A DNA stretch of 64,000 nucleotides from Chryseobacterium candidae. GTDB taxonomy: Bacteria > Bacteroidota > Bacteroidia > Flavobacteriales > Weeksellaceae. How positions within the stretch are numbered: position 1 is the first letter of the stretch; the number at the start of each line of letters is the position of its first letter. Location of the stretch: the NCBI RefSeq assembly GCF_004916905.1, contig NZ_SDLV01000023.1:100613-164612 (forward strand), in the 5' to 3' direction. Position numbers and translations under genes: made by a program. The notes below the pieces were generated by a model. The model was not told the DNA's origin. It saw nothing but the letters and a program-made list of their open reading frames with translations, and ran no database searches. Below, one piece after another: positions 9,557 to 18,314 of the stretch.

Positions 9557-10525
9557 TTATTTTAAATTTTCCCAATACCAGCTGATAGCTTCTTTTAATC
9601 CTTTTTCTATCGTATGGCTTGGCTTATAACCTAGTAATTTTTCTGCTTTCTCAACAGATGCCAGAGAGTGAGGAATATCTCCTACACGGTTCGGACCATG
9701 AATAACTTCAACTTCACCAATCTTCTCGTCGAATTCACTTAAATACTTTTTAAGATATCCTACCAGATCATTCAATGTGGTACGATCTCCTACAGCGGTA
9801 TTATAAACGGTATTCACAGCTTCATCACTTTCAGTAAGCATAGCCAGTTCATTCATCTGAATAACGTTGTCTATGTATGTAAAATCACGTGAATAATCTC
9901 CTGTTCCGTTTATTGTGGGAGATTCGTGGTTGATTAGCTGTTTTACAAATAAAGGAATTACCGCAGCATAAGCTCCGTTCGGATCCTGTCTGCGTCCAAA
10001 TACATTGAAGTATCTAAGTCCGATACACTTCATCCCATATGTTTTTCCAAATACATCAGCATATAATTCATTGACATACTTAGTGATGGCATAAGGTGAT
10101 AATGGTTTTCCGATGACATCCTCCACTTTAGGTAATGACTCTGAGTCTCCGTAAGTAGAAGATGAAGCAGCATATACAAAACGTTTTACGTTGGCATCAC
10201 GAGCTGCGATCAACATGTTCAGAAATCCTGATATATTTACATCGTTACTGGTGATAGGATCTTTAATAGATCTTGGAACTGAGCCTAGTGCAGCCTGATG
10301 AAGAATATAATCTACATTTTCCACTGCCTTCTGACAAACCTCCAAATCACGGATATCTCCCTCAATGAGTTTATAGTTTGGATTCTCAAGAAAAGGCTGA
10401 ACATTATGGCGGTGTCCTGTTGCAAAATTGTCTAAGCACACTACACTATAACCTTTACTCAAAAAATACTCCGTTAAGTTAGAGCCTATAAAACCCGCTC
10501 CACCTGTAATTAAAATTCTATTCAT
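9557..10525 (-). CDS. SDR NAD-dependent epimerase, UDP-GlcNAc/GalNAc(A) 4-epimerase-like (WbpP/TviC type)
   Basis: A 322-residue extended short-chain dehydrogenase. It has the Gly-rich NAD site GGAGFIGSN near residue 8, the SSST active-site strand at about 121-124 and Y145-x3-K149 (SPYAITKY). The sequence around DNFATGHRHNV and LRYFNVFGRRQDPNGAYAAV matches the WbpP/TviC group of C4 epimerases acting on UDP-N-acetylhexosamines or their uronic acids. A longer reading from 10555 would overlap the kinase gene and add ten residues before the Rossmann strand; the ATG at 10525 lies 2 bp after the kinase stop and is preferred. It sits between the Wzc-like gene and the dehydrogenase. Confidence 0.88.
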   Translation of the reverse strand: MNRILITGGAGFIGSNLTEYFLSKGYSVVCLDNFATGHRHNVQPFLENPNYKLIEGDIRDLEVCQKAVENVDYILHQAALGSVPRSIKDPITSNDVNISGFLNMLIAARDANVKRFVYAASSSTYGDSESLPKVEDVIGKPLSPYAITKYVNELYADVFGKTYGMKCIGLRYFNVFGRRQDPNGAYAAVIPLFVKQLINHESPTINGTGDYSRDFTYIDNVIQMNELAMLTESDEAVNTVYNTAVGDRTTLNDLVGYLKKYLSEFDEKIGEVEVIHGPNRVGDIPHSLASVEKAEKLLGYKPSHTIEKGLKEAISWYWENLK

Positions 10526-10527
10526 TT

Positions 10528-12864
10528 TTATGATTTGAAAATTTTGCTCCACCAACTTTTCCTGTCCTTCGTTTGGCTATAACCATACCCATAGCTATAG
10601 TTGTAACCATATCCGCCGGCACGTCTCGATACATCATTAATCACAAACGATACATTAGAAAGTTTTGAATCTTTCACCATATCATTGGCGAAATCTACCA
10701 GTATATTTTTTGATACTCCTGATCTTACGACATACAATGTTGCATCTGCTGTATCTGCAATACTTAAAGTATCAGAAACCAGCATCAGGGGTGCAGAGTC
10801 AATAATAATATAGGCATATCTGGAAGACATCTGTTCAATAAGCTTTTGGTAACGTCCGTTGGAAAGCAGTTCCTGAGGGTTAGGAGGAATAGCACCGGCA
10901 TAAATAACGTCACAAGAATGATTGGTAGTGGATGTATGCACAAGCTCGTCTACATTCACAGACTCATCATATAAAAACTCCGTCAGACCTTTTCTTTTAA
11001 CAGGTTCATCATCATATCTCTGAATCTGTGGATTACGAATATCTGACCCAATAAGAAGGGCTCTCGTATTTTTATTAGCAATGGTAAGTGCAAGGTTCAC
11101 AGATACCAGAGTTTTCCCTTCTCCTTTTACAGAAGAAGTAACCATGATAACTTTAGCTGAATCCTTTACCGGTAAAACAAATTTCAGGTTGGAAACTAAT
11201 ACTCTGAAGGCTTCTGCCAGCTCTGAGAAGTCGTTCTTCTGAACCAGGTGATTTTCATTGTCTGAAAGTGAAGGAATATCCACGAGTATACCGAGACCTG
11301 AACGTTCTTTAATATCTTCTCTACTGTAAATTTTATCATCCAGAAGGAACAACAGATATAAAACAGCGAAAGGAATTAATAATCCTAGTAGTAAAGCACC
11401 GGGAAGAATAATTTCTTTTTTAGGTGATACCGGAATATCTTCAGTGAATGCAGGGTTTACAATTTTTGCTTTCGGAACGTCCACTGAAAGATTGATTGCA
11501 TTTTCTTCTCTTTTTTGAAGAAGAAACAGGAATAACTGTTCTTTAAGATTTTGCTGGCGTTCAATACCTCTATATACTTTAGACTGTCCAGGAACCTTTT
11601 CAATTACATTATTGCTGGTCTTAATCTGGCTCTGAAGCTGAGAAATACCTGTCTGTACAGTTTGTTTCTGCTCACGAATATTGTCACGGATAACTTCCTT
11701 TAAAGAAGCGATCTCCTTGTTCATTTCTATAATAGCAGGGTTTTCATTGGTAGCCTGTTTAAGAGTCTTATTCCTACTGATAATCAAAGAATTATATTGA
11801 GAAATAGTTTGTTCCAGTGAAGGATTCAACCCAAGATTAGATGGCATAAGCTGATTGTTACCTTTGGAGGCCTCCCCTGAAAGGGAATTCAAAAGATCCA
11901 ACTGAGCTTGCTGCTGAAGAAGAGCTTTTGTATTTTCACTGGTATTCTGAAGAGCCAGCTCAGCCTGTGCCTGCAGGTCGACAATACGGTTACGGTTTTG
12001 GAAATCTTCTTTTTGATTCTCTACTCCTGAAAGGTCTTTGGTAATCACTTCCAGTCTTTTATCAATGAATTCCTGGGTATTCTGAGCCTGTAAATTTTTA
12101 TCTCTCTGACCATCCAGATTATACTGTCTGGTTACCTCATTAAGAATAGCTTCAGATTTTTCGGGAAGAGACCCTATAAGACTGATATCCATCAGCATTG
12201 CTTTCTCATCCGGAATATTGATCTGAATTGTTTTCTCAAGTTTTTTTACTCTCTCTATTGGACTCCAAAAAATAATTTTATACTTTGATCCTAAAGCTAG
12301 ATCAGAATTACTTTGTAATAATATTGTTCCGAAATCCAGTTTTATAGGAGTATTAAATCTCCCTGCAATTTCTTTTTTATTTGCATTGTGAAGAATAAAC
12401 TGATCTCCCTTTAAATCTGTTAGTGTATATTCAAATTTGACAAATTTTTCTTTAGTATAACTCAGTACTTTAGCGTTAATAGGAGTTTTACCAAATAGCT
12501 GGGAATCTTTAATGTCTCCTGCACTGAAATATTCTACATTAAGGTTAAGATTCTGTACCACCTGCATCAATAACGGTCGCGAATTAACAATGGCCGCTTC
12601 CCCTTTCAGTTCATCAGAGTTCCCCAGTCCTATTCCAAGATTATCAAGATCAGAAAGAGCTGAAGTAAGGTCATTTTGCTTTTTATCAAATTTAAGAGTA
12701 GTTTTTGACTGATATTGAGGAATGCTATACCTTAGATAAATAAAAGCTACTGCTAAGCAGATTATAATGGAGGCTATAAACCATGGCCATTTATAAAGAT
12801 ATTTGGCAATGACTTTTTTTAAGTTTAATTTTTCCTCCTTTGGTTGAAGTTCTATCTGCTGCAT
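10528..12864 (-). CDS. Wzc-like polysaccharide biosynthesis tyrosine autokinase
   Basis: A 778-residue inner-membrane co-polymerase with a fused cytoplasmic BY-kinase. The first membrane helix is at about 28-46, a long periplasmic coiled-coil region spans about 250-450, and the second helix is at about 486-508. The kinase domain has Walker A SSVKGEGKT (577-585), Walker A' in SDIRNP (607-612) and Walker B IIIDSAP (686-692). The C-terminus carries a tyrosine-rich tail (GYGYNYSYGYGY, about 751-762), the usual autophosphorylation cluster. Together with the Wza-like protein encoded 3 bp upstream it should control chain length and export. Confidence 0.94.
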   Translation of the reverse strand: MQQIELQPKEEKLNLKKVIAKYLYKWPWFIASIIICLAVAFIYLRYSIPQYQSKTTLKFDKKQNDLTSALSDLDNLGIGLGNSDELKGEAAIVNSRPLLMQVVQNLNLNVEYFSAGDIKDSQLFGKTPINAKVLSYTKEKFVKFEYTLTDLKGDQFILHNANKKEIAGRFNTPIKLDFGTILLQSNSDLALGSKYKIIFWSPIERVKKLEKTIQINIPDEKAMLMDISLIGSLPEKSEAILNEVTRQYNLDGQRDKNLQAQNTQEFIDKRLEVITKDLSGVENQKEDFQNRNRIVDLQAQAELALQNTSENTKALLQQQAQLDLLNSLSGEASKGNNQLMPSNLGLNPSLEQTISQYNSLIISRNKTLKQATNENPAIIEMNKEIASLKEVIRDNIREQKQTVQTGISQLQSQIKTSNNVIEKVPGQSKVYRGIERQQNLKEQLFLFLLQKREENAINLSVDVPKAKIVNPAFTEDIPVSPKKEIILPGALLLGLLIPFAVLYLLFLLDDKIYSREDIKERSGLGILVDIPSLSDNENHLVQKNDFSELAEAFRVLVSNLKFVLPVKDSAKVIMVTSSVKGEGKTLVSVNLALTIANKNTRALLIGSDIRNPQIQRYDDEPVKRKGLTEFLYDESVNVDELVHTSTTNHSCDVIYAGAIPPNPQELLSNGRYQKLIEQMSSRYAYIIIDSAPLMLVSDTLSIADTADATLYVVRSGVSKNILVDFANDMVKDSKLSNVSFVINDVSRRAGGYGYNYSYGYGYSQTKDRKSWWSKIFKS

Positions 12865-12867
12865 ATT

Positions 12868-13659
12868 TTATCGTCGTGTTAAAGCAATAATAAGTGTACC
12901 CGCTGTTAATAATGCACCAATAATCTGGAATGTAAGGGCTCTGTTTGGGTTAGAGTTGGCTTGAACCTGTTTATTTTTGTCCGGCTGTACATATAATATA
13001 TCATTCTGCTTCATATAATAGTATGGCGAACTCACAATATCAGATCTGGTAAGGTCAATGTGAACAATTTGGTCTGTACCGTCGTCTCCTGTACGGATAA
13101 GCTTCACGTTTGTACGGTCTCCGAAATCTGTCATGTCACCTGCAAGACCCAGAGCCTGAAAAATATTAATTTTTTGCGAAACACTTTCTTTTTGCCCCGG
13201 CATCTTTACTTCACCTAAAATGCTTACATTGAAATTTTTCAGAGTAATGGTTACCAGTGGATCTGTAAGATATCTTTTCAACCGGGATTCCAAATCCTGT
13301 TTCAATTGTACCTGTGTCATTCCTTTAGTATACACACTCCCTAAAACCGGGAAAGATATATATCCTTCTTCATTCACAAGATATTCACTTGGTTGCGAAT
13401 ACTGATTTGTACCGGTGTTTGATACACTTCCGACTTTATTTACGGTATTAAGATTAAAAGGTTTTACAGCAATTTCATCAAGTGCAGAAACAAGAATTAA
13501 AAGTACATCTCCTTCCTGAATATGCAAGCCTTGAAATTTTGCTTTAGCAACCTCCTCTTCCATATTATGTTTTGACATATATACCATATTCTGCTTTGGC
13601 CGGCATGATAATAAAATAACCGACAAAAGTGTTATATATGTAATAATCTTTTTATTCAT
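12868..13659 (-). CDS. Wza-like polysaccharide export lipoprotein
   Basis: A 263-residue outer-membrane export protein. The signal peptide ends in a lipobox with Cys19 (VILLSC). A Poly_export domain follows (IQEGDVLLILVSALDE), then SLBB-type sequence with GYISFPVLGSVYTKGMTQ and NVSILGEVKMPG. The C-terminus ends in a hydrophobic segment of about 20 residues (GALLTAGTLIIALTRR), as in Bacteroidota Wza-like proteins. It should form the outer-membrane channel for the polymer and dock onto the Wzc-like protein. It opens the tightly packed part of the operon; a 261-bp gap separates it from the capD-like gene. Confidence 0.92.
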   Translation of the reverse strand: MNKKIITYITLLSVILLSCRPKQNMVYMSKHNMEEEVAKAKFQGLHIQEGDVLLILVSALDEIAVKPFNLNTVNKVGSVSNTGTNQYSQPSEYLVNEEGYISFPVLGSVYTKGMTQVQLKQDLESRLKRYLTDPLVTITLKNFNVSILGEVKMPGQKESVSQKINIFQALGLAGDMTDFGDRTNVKLIRTGDDGTDQIVHIDLTRSDIVSSPYYYMKQNDILYVQPDKNKQVQANSNPNRALTFQIIGALLTAGTLIIALTRR

Positions 13660-13826
13660 ATGCTATTTATTCTAAGTCTACTTGTGTTATTATTTAATAA
13701 TCTATCTGGGTTAAATTTAAGATACTTATTGTAAGAAAGCTAACCACACATAATTTATTATATTAATCAGGATATTCACTTATGCGAAGCGTATTTTAAT
13801 CTGTATATTTAAATTAATTCATTCTC

Positions 13827-13862
13827 TAGCAATTTTCATTCCGTTTGGAATTAAAATTGCTA
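13827..13862. other. hairpin in the 261-bp gap before the export genes
   Basis: The arms TAGCAATTTT (13827-13836) and AAAATTGCTA (13853-13862) are perfectly complementary. An inner TTCC/GGAA stem closes on the loop GTTT, with a two-base internal mismatch. There is no run of T after it on the minus strand, so it does not look like an intrinsic terminator for the capD-like gene. It lies about 170 bases before the wza-like start and could be a leader-RNA structure or a protein site. The rest of the gap (13660-13920) is AT-rich and holds no other clear element. Confidence 0.5.
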
Positions 13863-13920
13863 AATTATTATTTTATACTTTTTTTTGTAGCTTTTATGCT
13901 TTAATTTCCGTCATACACTT

Positions 13921-15822
13921 TTACCCGGATACGCAGTCAAGAATTTCAAACTCCGAATTATTGCTTATAAATTCAGGAACAATAATTTTTAATATTCTCA
14001 CAATCTGTAAACTATCTTTATTCATTGCTGACAGAATAATTTGTGTACTCAAATTTTCTATATCTTCAAACTTCATTAATGGATCTCTTGATATCATAAT
14101 TTTCTCATGGTGCGTTGGAATTGTTGTAGCATTATCTGTTAAAAGTTCTTCATACAGCTTTTCACCAGGTCTTAACCCAATAAAATCAATTTTAATATCA
14201 ATACCCGGAGTATATCCTGATAATTTTATCATTCTTTCCGCCAAATCCAGAATTTTAACTGGTTTCCCCATATCAAAAACATAAATTTCACCTCCCTGCC
14301 CCATCGTTCCGGCCTGAAGTACCAATTCGCAGGCCTCCGGAATCGTCATAAAATAACGAATAATATCGGGATGGGTAATCGTTACCGGACCTCCTTTTTC
14401 AATTTGTTTTTTGAAATGTGGTATTACAGAGCCATTGGAACCTAATACATTTCCAAAACGTGTTGTTATAAATTTTGTTGTATTATCTGAAGAATTTTGT
14501 AAAGACTGCACAAAAAGTTCAGCAGCTCTTTTGGAAGCCCCCATTACGTTAGTAGGATTTACAGCTTTATCCGTAGATACCATCACGAAACGATTGACAT
14601 CATATTTTTTTGATAAGAGCGCTACATTCTTAGTTCCTCCGATATTTACAAAAATAGCTTCATGCGGATTATCTTCTATCAAAGGTACGTGTTTGTATGC
14701 TGCCGCATGATACACTATTGAAAACTGATAATCATCAAACAATTTTTCCATTCTGGAATAATTTGAAATATCCGCCAGTATAAATTTAAACCTTTGATTG
14801 GGAAATTTTTCTAATAAATCAAGCTGCAATTCATATAAAGGAGATTCAGCCTGATCTACGACTACAATAAGTGACGAATTTAGCTGAGCAACTTGTCTTA
14901 CAATTTCGCTTCCTATAGATCCTGCTCCTCCGGTTACCAGAATATTTTTATTAACATGATAAGATTTTACCTCATCATTCTCTATTTTAATTGCCGGACG
15001 GTTCAGTAAATCCTCAATCTGAAGAGGACGAATGTCTTCCACTTTATGATTTTCTTTTATTATATTGGTTACCGGTGCTTTTAATACTTTCAATCCTTTA
15101 TCCAATGCAAAGCTAGTCCATTCTTCTATCTCTTGCTTAGTCATCACATCTTTGATTAACACCGCATCAAACTGTTCTTTAAGATTACCGCTTTTAAGAA
15201 ATTGCTTTTTATTATAAATTTTATGACCAAGCAACATTGCTTTTTTAGAATCCGATCTTGCACTAAGAAACCCTGCCAGCTGATATGGATGATCGGGATT
15301 ATGAATAATAGCCTTTGCTAATGACACAGAAGTATCCTCTACCCCTACAATAGCAATTCTGTCTTTAGATAGAGTACCCTTACTTTCTAACACACCAAAA
15401 AGTTCTTTTGTTATCATTCTGAAAAAGAACATCAGAAAAATAGAGATAAAGAAAAATAAAAAAAGAACAGGGTATAAAAATACTGGTTTACCCAATATCA
15501 GTTCCGATATAAAATTCAGCCCCAGCAAGACAATAAGAGCACTGCCTGAAGACCATACAATTCTAAAGAAATCAAAAAAAGTAGAGTGTCTGATAATTCC
15601 TGCATACGTCTTGAAAAGAACTATACACAAAATATTAATGATAATCACTGAAAATATTTTTTCCTTTTGATACTTAATGAAGTTAAGTTTTACTCCTAGA
15701 CTATTCAAAAGAAAATATGAAACTAAAACTGAAAAAAAAATGACTGAAATATCAATAAGAAAAACCGACCACCTGGGTATATATCTTACTTCCCTGATTT
15801 TAAAAACATTACCCATACACAA
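13921..15822 (-). CDS. membrane nucleotide-sugar 4,6-dehydratase (CapD/WbpM family)
   Basis: A 633-residue protein with four N-terminal membrane helices (to about residue 130), a CoA-binding-like Rossmann region (RIAIVGVEDTSVSL) and a C-terminal SDR dehydratase domain. The latter has the NAD site VTGGAGSIGSEIVRQ, the strand VSTDKAVNPTNVMGASKR and TTRFGNVLGSNGSVIPHF. As in WbpM and CapD, the usual catalytic Tyr is replaced by Met in the MxxxK motif. It probably converts UDP-GlcNAc to a 4-keto-6-deoxy sugar. It stands first in the locus. A start two codons in (15816) is equally possible. Confidence 0.92.
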   Translation of the reverse strand: MCMGNVFKIREVRYIPRWSVFLIDISVIFFSVLVSYFLLNSLGVKLNFIKYQKEKIFSVIIINILCIVLFKTYAGIIRHSTFFDFFRIVWSSGSALIVLLGLNFISELILGKPVFLYPVLFLFFFISIFLMFFFRMITKELFGVLESKGTLSKDRIAIVGVEDTSVSLAKAIIHNPDHPYQLAGFLSARSDSKKAMLLGHKIYNKKQFLKSGNLKEQFDAVLIKDVMTKQEIEEWTSFALDKGLKVLKAPVTNIIKENHKVEDIRPLQIEDLLNRPAIKIENDEVKSYHVNKNILVTGGAGSIGSEIVRQVAQLNSSLIVVVDQAESPLYELQLDLLEKFPNQRFKFILADISNYSRMEKLFDDYQFSIVYHAAAYKHVPLIEDNPHEAIFVNIGGTKNVALLSKKYDVNRFVMVSTDKAVNPTNVMGASKRAAELFVQSLQNSSDNTTKFITTRFGNVLGSNGSVIPHFKKQIEKGGPVTITHPDIIRYFMTIPEACELVLQAGTMGQGGEIYVFDMGKPVKILDLAERMIKLSGYTPGIDIKIDFIGLRPGEKLYEELLTDNATTIPTHHEKIMISRDPLMKFEDIENLSTQIILSAMNKDSLQIVRILKIIVPEFISNNSEFEILDCVSG

Positions 15823-15984
15823 ATAAACCTAAAGTATCTTTTTCATTAATTCAACATTTGGTGGTTTTATTATCGAGCGAAGATAATAATTATTATTAAT
15901 ATTTTTAATAGCATATGTTAATTTTTATTCAAAATATAAATATTCTGTTTTGAGATATTCTTATATTTAATTCACATGCATACA

Positions 15985-16024
15985 CAAAAAAAAATACTGT
16001 AAAATATGTATTTTACAGTATTTT
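15985..16024 (-). terminator. intrinsic terminator after tRNA-Asp
   Basis: An almost fully self-complementary stretch with AATACTGTAAAATA and TATTTTACAGTATT arms is followed on the minus strand by a run of nine T. It lies about 20 bases past the 3' end of the tRNA-Asp gene. The remaining part of the 15823-16043 gap is AT-rich with no gene seen. Confidence 0.75.
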
Positions 16025-16043
16025 GACTACTTTGATATCGCAG

Positions 16044-16120
16044 TGGCGATCCGGACGGGACTCGAACCCGCGACCTCCGCCGTGACAGGGCGGCATTCTA
16101 ACCAGCTGAACTACCGGATC
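16044..16120 (-). tRNA. tRNA-Asp (anticodon GTC)
   Basis: A minus-strand cloverleaf: acceptor GATCCGG/CCGGATC, D-arm TAGTTCAGCTGG, anticodon loop CTGTCAC with anticodon GTC, and T-arm GGTTCGAGTCC. The discriminator is G and the CCA end is encoded at 16046-16044. A strong promoter lies 37 bases upstream and a terminator follows. The first acceptor pair and the loop residues are standard for Asp. Confidence 0.97.
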
Positions 16121-16156
16121 ATTATTTTAAAGAACGTCGTTTCTTTTTCGTGGTTG

Positions 16157-16187
16157 CAAAATTACAACTTTTTTTGTTATCTGCAAA
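16157..16187 (-). promoter_or_regulatory. promoter of tRNA-Asp
   Basis: On the minus strand TTTG (16187-16184) and TAATTTTG (16164-16157) are 19 bases apart, an exact fit to the Bacteroidota primary-sigma consensus TTTG-N19/20-TAnnTTTG. Transcription would begin about 30 bases before the tRNA. Confidence 0.8.
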
Positions 16188-16194
16188 TTATTTT

Positions 16195-16223
16195 AAAAAA
16201 AATGCCTTCCAATACTGGAAGGC
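16195..16223 (-). terminator. intrinsic terminator of trxA
   Basis: On the minus strand GCCTTCCA and TGGAAGGC form an 8-bp stem with a 4-base loop, followed by A and a run of eight T, just after the trxA stop codon. It overlaps the upstream side of the tRNA-Asp promoter region. Confidence 0.85.
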
Positions 16224-16246
16224 GTTCATTATCAAACTTATTTTTT

Positions 16247-16564
16247 TTATAAGTGAGCGCTTAATTTTTCAGCAATTACCTCTTTTGGAGCTACACCTAC
16301 TAATTTGTCTACTACTTCTCCATTCTTAAAAATAAGAACTGTAGGAATATTTCTAATACCATACTGCATAGAAATTTCTTGGTTGTTGTCTACATCTACT
16401 TTCCCAACTATTGCTTTACCTTCAAAATCTGATGCTACTTCTTCGATGATTGGTCCTAAAGTTCTGCAAGGTCCGCACCATACTGCCCAGAAGTCTACTA
16501 ATACCGGTTTGTCTGATTTTAAAACCGTATCCTGAAATGAGCTGTCTGTAATTTCTAAAGCCAT
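16247..16564 (-). CDS. trxA: thioredoxin
   Basis: A 105-residue thioredoxin, full length for the family. The redox site is WCGPC (Cys30 and Cys33), with a cis-proline in RNIPT (Pro74) and DFWAVWC as the lead strand. It acts in the cytoplasm as a general disulfide reductant. An in-frame ATG at 16642 would add 26 lysine-rich residues, but the ATG at 16564 starts exactly at the family N-terminus and a TAATTTTG box lies between the two, so the short form is taken. The gene is monocistronic, with its own promoter box and terminator. Confidence 0.97.
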   Translation of the reverse strand: MALEITDSSFQDTVLKSDKPVLVDFWAVWCGPCRTLGPIIEEVASDFEGKAIVGKVDVDNNQEISMQYGIRNIPTVLIFKNGEVVDKLVGVAPKEVIAEKLSAHL

Positions 16565-16617
16565 TTTTGTTTCTTTTATTTTAATTAATATTATTTTCTT
16601 TTCCTTTATTGGATGTT

Positions 16618-16625
16618 CAAAATTA
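16618..16625 (-). promoter_or_regulatory. -7 box of trxA
   Basis: TAATTTTG on the minus strand matches the Bacteroidota -7 consensus. No well-spaced TTTG is seen upstream, so only half of the promoter is supported. The leader would be about 45 bases. Confidence 0.5.
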
Positions 16626-16644
16626 CGCTTTTTAGAGCACAAGA

Positions 16645-17820
16645 CTATCTATGCTCAACATTAGTTTTTTCTATAGTGTAATCGCTTGAAATTTCCTTTA
16701 ATGCATTGACCAATATATCGATCTCTGCTTTTGTAGTCATATGGCTGAACGATATACGTAATGGAGTGCAGTGATCCATTTCATCCTCAGAAAGCACCAT
16801 CATCATAACCATTGAAGGCTTTGACGCACCTGATGAGCATGCACTTCCCTGAGAAATTGCAATGCCTTTCATATCCAATTGAAGTCCTATCAATGGGTTT
16901 TTATAAGGCAATAAAGCACTTAAAACCGTATAAAGACTGTTTTCTTTCTCAGCACTTCTTCCGTTGAATTTAATTCCTTCAACTTCGGCAGAAAGCCTTT
17001 CAATTGCATACTCTTTGATATTCTGCATATGGTTGGTATATTCCTCCATATGATTCAGAGAAAGCTCTAATGCTTTACCCAACCCTACGATACCGCAAAC
17101 ATTTTCTGTTCCTGCTCTAAGACTTCTTTCCTGAGGCCCTCCGGTAATAATTCCTTTTAAGCCTGTTGATTTTCTGATAAATGCAAATCCAGCACCTTTG
17201 GGTCCATGAAATTTATGGGCGCTACAAGATGCAAAATCCACAGGGATATCAGAGAAATCAAGGTTCATATGGGCCATTGTCTGTACAGTATCTGAGTGGA
17301 AAAGCGCATGATGCTCTTTGCACAGCTGGGCAACTTGTTTAAGGTTAATGATATTTCCGATTTCGTTATTGGCATGCATTAAGCTAACCAATGTTTTTTT
17401 ATCTGAAGCTTTTAAAAGCTCTTCTAATTTAACAAGGTCAATGTCTCCTTTTTCATTCGGACGGATGTAGTTTACTTCTACTCCTTTTCTGCTTTTCATA
17501 TCCAGAATACTTTCAGAAACACATTTATGTTCCAGAGGAGAGCTGATGATTCTTTCTACTCCAAGGTGTTCTACCGAGGATTTGATGATCATATTGTTTG
17601 ATTCGGTACCACAGGAAGTGAAAATGATTTCAGCAGGAGTTACATGAAGATAGTCTGCAACCTGTCTTCTTACATTTTCAATAAGGATTTTTGCTTCCTG
17701 CCCAAAACTGTGTGTTGAAGACGGGTTTCCGAAATTCATTTTCATAGTGCCAACCATTGCATCTATGACTTCTTCTGCAAGCGGAGTGGTTGCGGCATTA
17801 TCTAAATATACTTTATTCAT
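16645..17820 (-). CDS. cysteine desulfurase (NifS/IscS-like, class V aminotransferase)
   Basis: A 391-residue PLP enzyme that releases sulfur from cysteine for Fe-S clusters and thio-modifications. The PLP lysine is K203 in SAHKFHGPKG, the nucleotide-contacting region starts YLDNAATTPL, and the active cysteine is Cys328 in GSACSSG on a group-I-type loop. Length agrees with IscS/NifS. It follows a small lipoprotein gene by 2 bp, so the two are probably co-transcribed. No iscU or scaffold gene lies beside it here. The exact paralogue (IscS, or a tRNA thiolation enzyme) is not decided. Confidence 0.9.
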   Translation of the reverse strand: MNKVYLDNAATTPLAEEVIDAMVGTMKMNFGNPSSTHSFGQEAKILIENVRRQVADYLHVTPAEIIFTSCGTESNNMIIKSSVEHLGVERIISSPLEHKCVSESILDMKSRKGVEVNYIRPNEKGDIDLVKLEELLKASDKKTLVSLMHANNEIGNIINLKQVAQLCKEHHALFHSDTVQTMAHMNLDFSDIPVDFASCSAHKFHGPKGAGFAFIRKSTGLKGIITGGPQERSLRAGTENVCGIVGLGKALELSLNHMEEYTNHMQNIKEYAIERLSAEVEGIKFNGRSAEKENSLYTVLSALLPYKNPLIGLQLDMKGIAISQGSACSSGASKPSMVMMMVLSEDEMDHCTPLRISFSHMTTKAEIDILVNALKEISSDYTIEKTNVEHR

Positions 17821-17822
17821 TA

Positions 17823-18290
17823 TTATTTTGAATATTTTAATTCTACAGAGGTAAATTTGTAATCTGCGGGAACAGTAAATATAATCCAGGGGCTTGAGAT
17901 CATCTGAATTTCCATTCCACCTGAGGGTTCTCCAGCCGGAACTTCCACATATAAAATCTGATTTTTAACAGATATATTTTTAATCTCTTCAATTTTGTGA
18001 CTGCCAGATCTGAAGCTTCCCAAATTATATAAAACAACTTTTTTATTTTTCGGAAATTGTGGATATTTTATATAAGATTCCTTTCCCGGTTCTGAAATGC
18101 CAAAACTTCCGCTGATAATGTTCCGAAAATCCTTTTCGTCTTTAATGATCTTAAAGCCGGGAGCATCAGCTCCTCCCTGATTTTCAGAAACCAGGAGATC
18201 CGTGTTTTCCTGCATAGCAGAAAACTTCTGAGATGAAGTACCGGCACAACCCATGAAGAGTACTGCACATGCAATGATCAGGCTTTTCAT
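17823..18290 (-). CDS. lipoprotein with PrcB_C-like domain
   Basis: A 155-residue predicted lipoprotein. The signal peptide ends in LFMGC with the lipidated Cys15. The C-terminal 80 residues have the pattern KKVVLYNLGSFRSGSHKIEE, then ILYVEVPAGEPSGG and SSPWIIFTVPADYKF. This resembles the protease-complex PrcB C-terminal domain, where a GGYxI strand, a VxVxxxxPG strand and a sPxxxvxVp strand follow each other. The resemblance is by eye and moderate. The role is unknown. It lies 2 bp upstream of the desulfurase gene, probably as an operon partner by position rather than by function. Confidence 0.65.
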   Translation of the reverse strand: MKSLIIACAVLFMGCAGTSSQKFSAMQENTDLLVSENQGGADAPGFKIIKDEKDFRNIISGSFGISEPGKESYIKYPQFPKNKKVVLYNLGSFRSGSHKIEEIKNISVKNQILYVEVPAGEPSGGMEIQMISSPWIIFTVPADYKFTSVELKYSK

Positions 18291-18314
18291 TTTTTACAAT
18301 TTTATCTCCCAAAA

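Noticed and set aside
16043..16252. Plus-strand open frame of 69 codons
   Set aside because: It is the antisense translation of the tRNA-Asp gene (the well-known spurious TGLEPATSAVTGRHSNQLNY pattern) running on through the trxA terminator.
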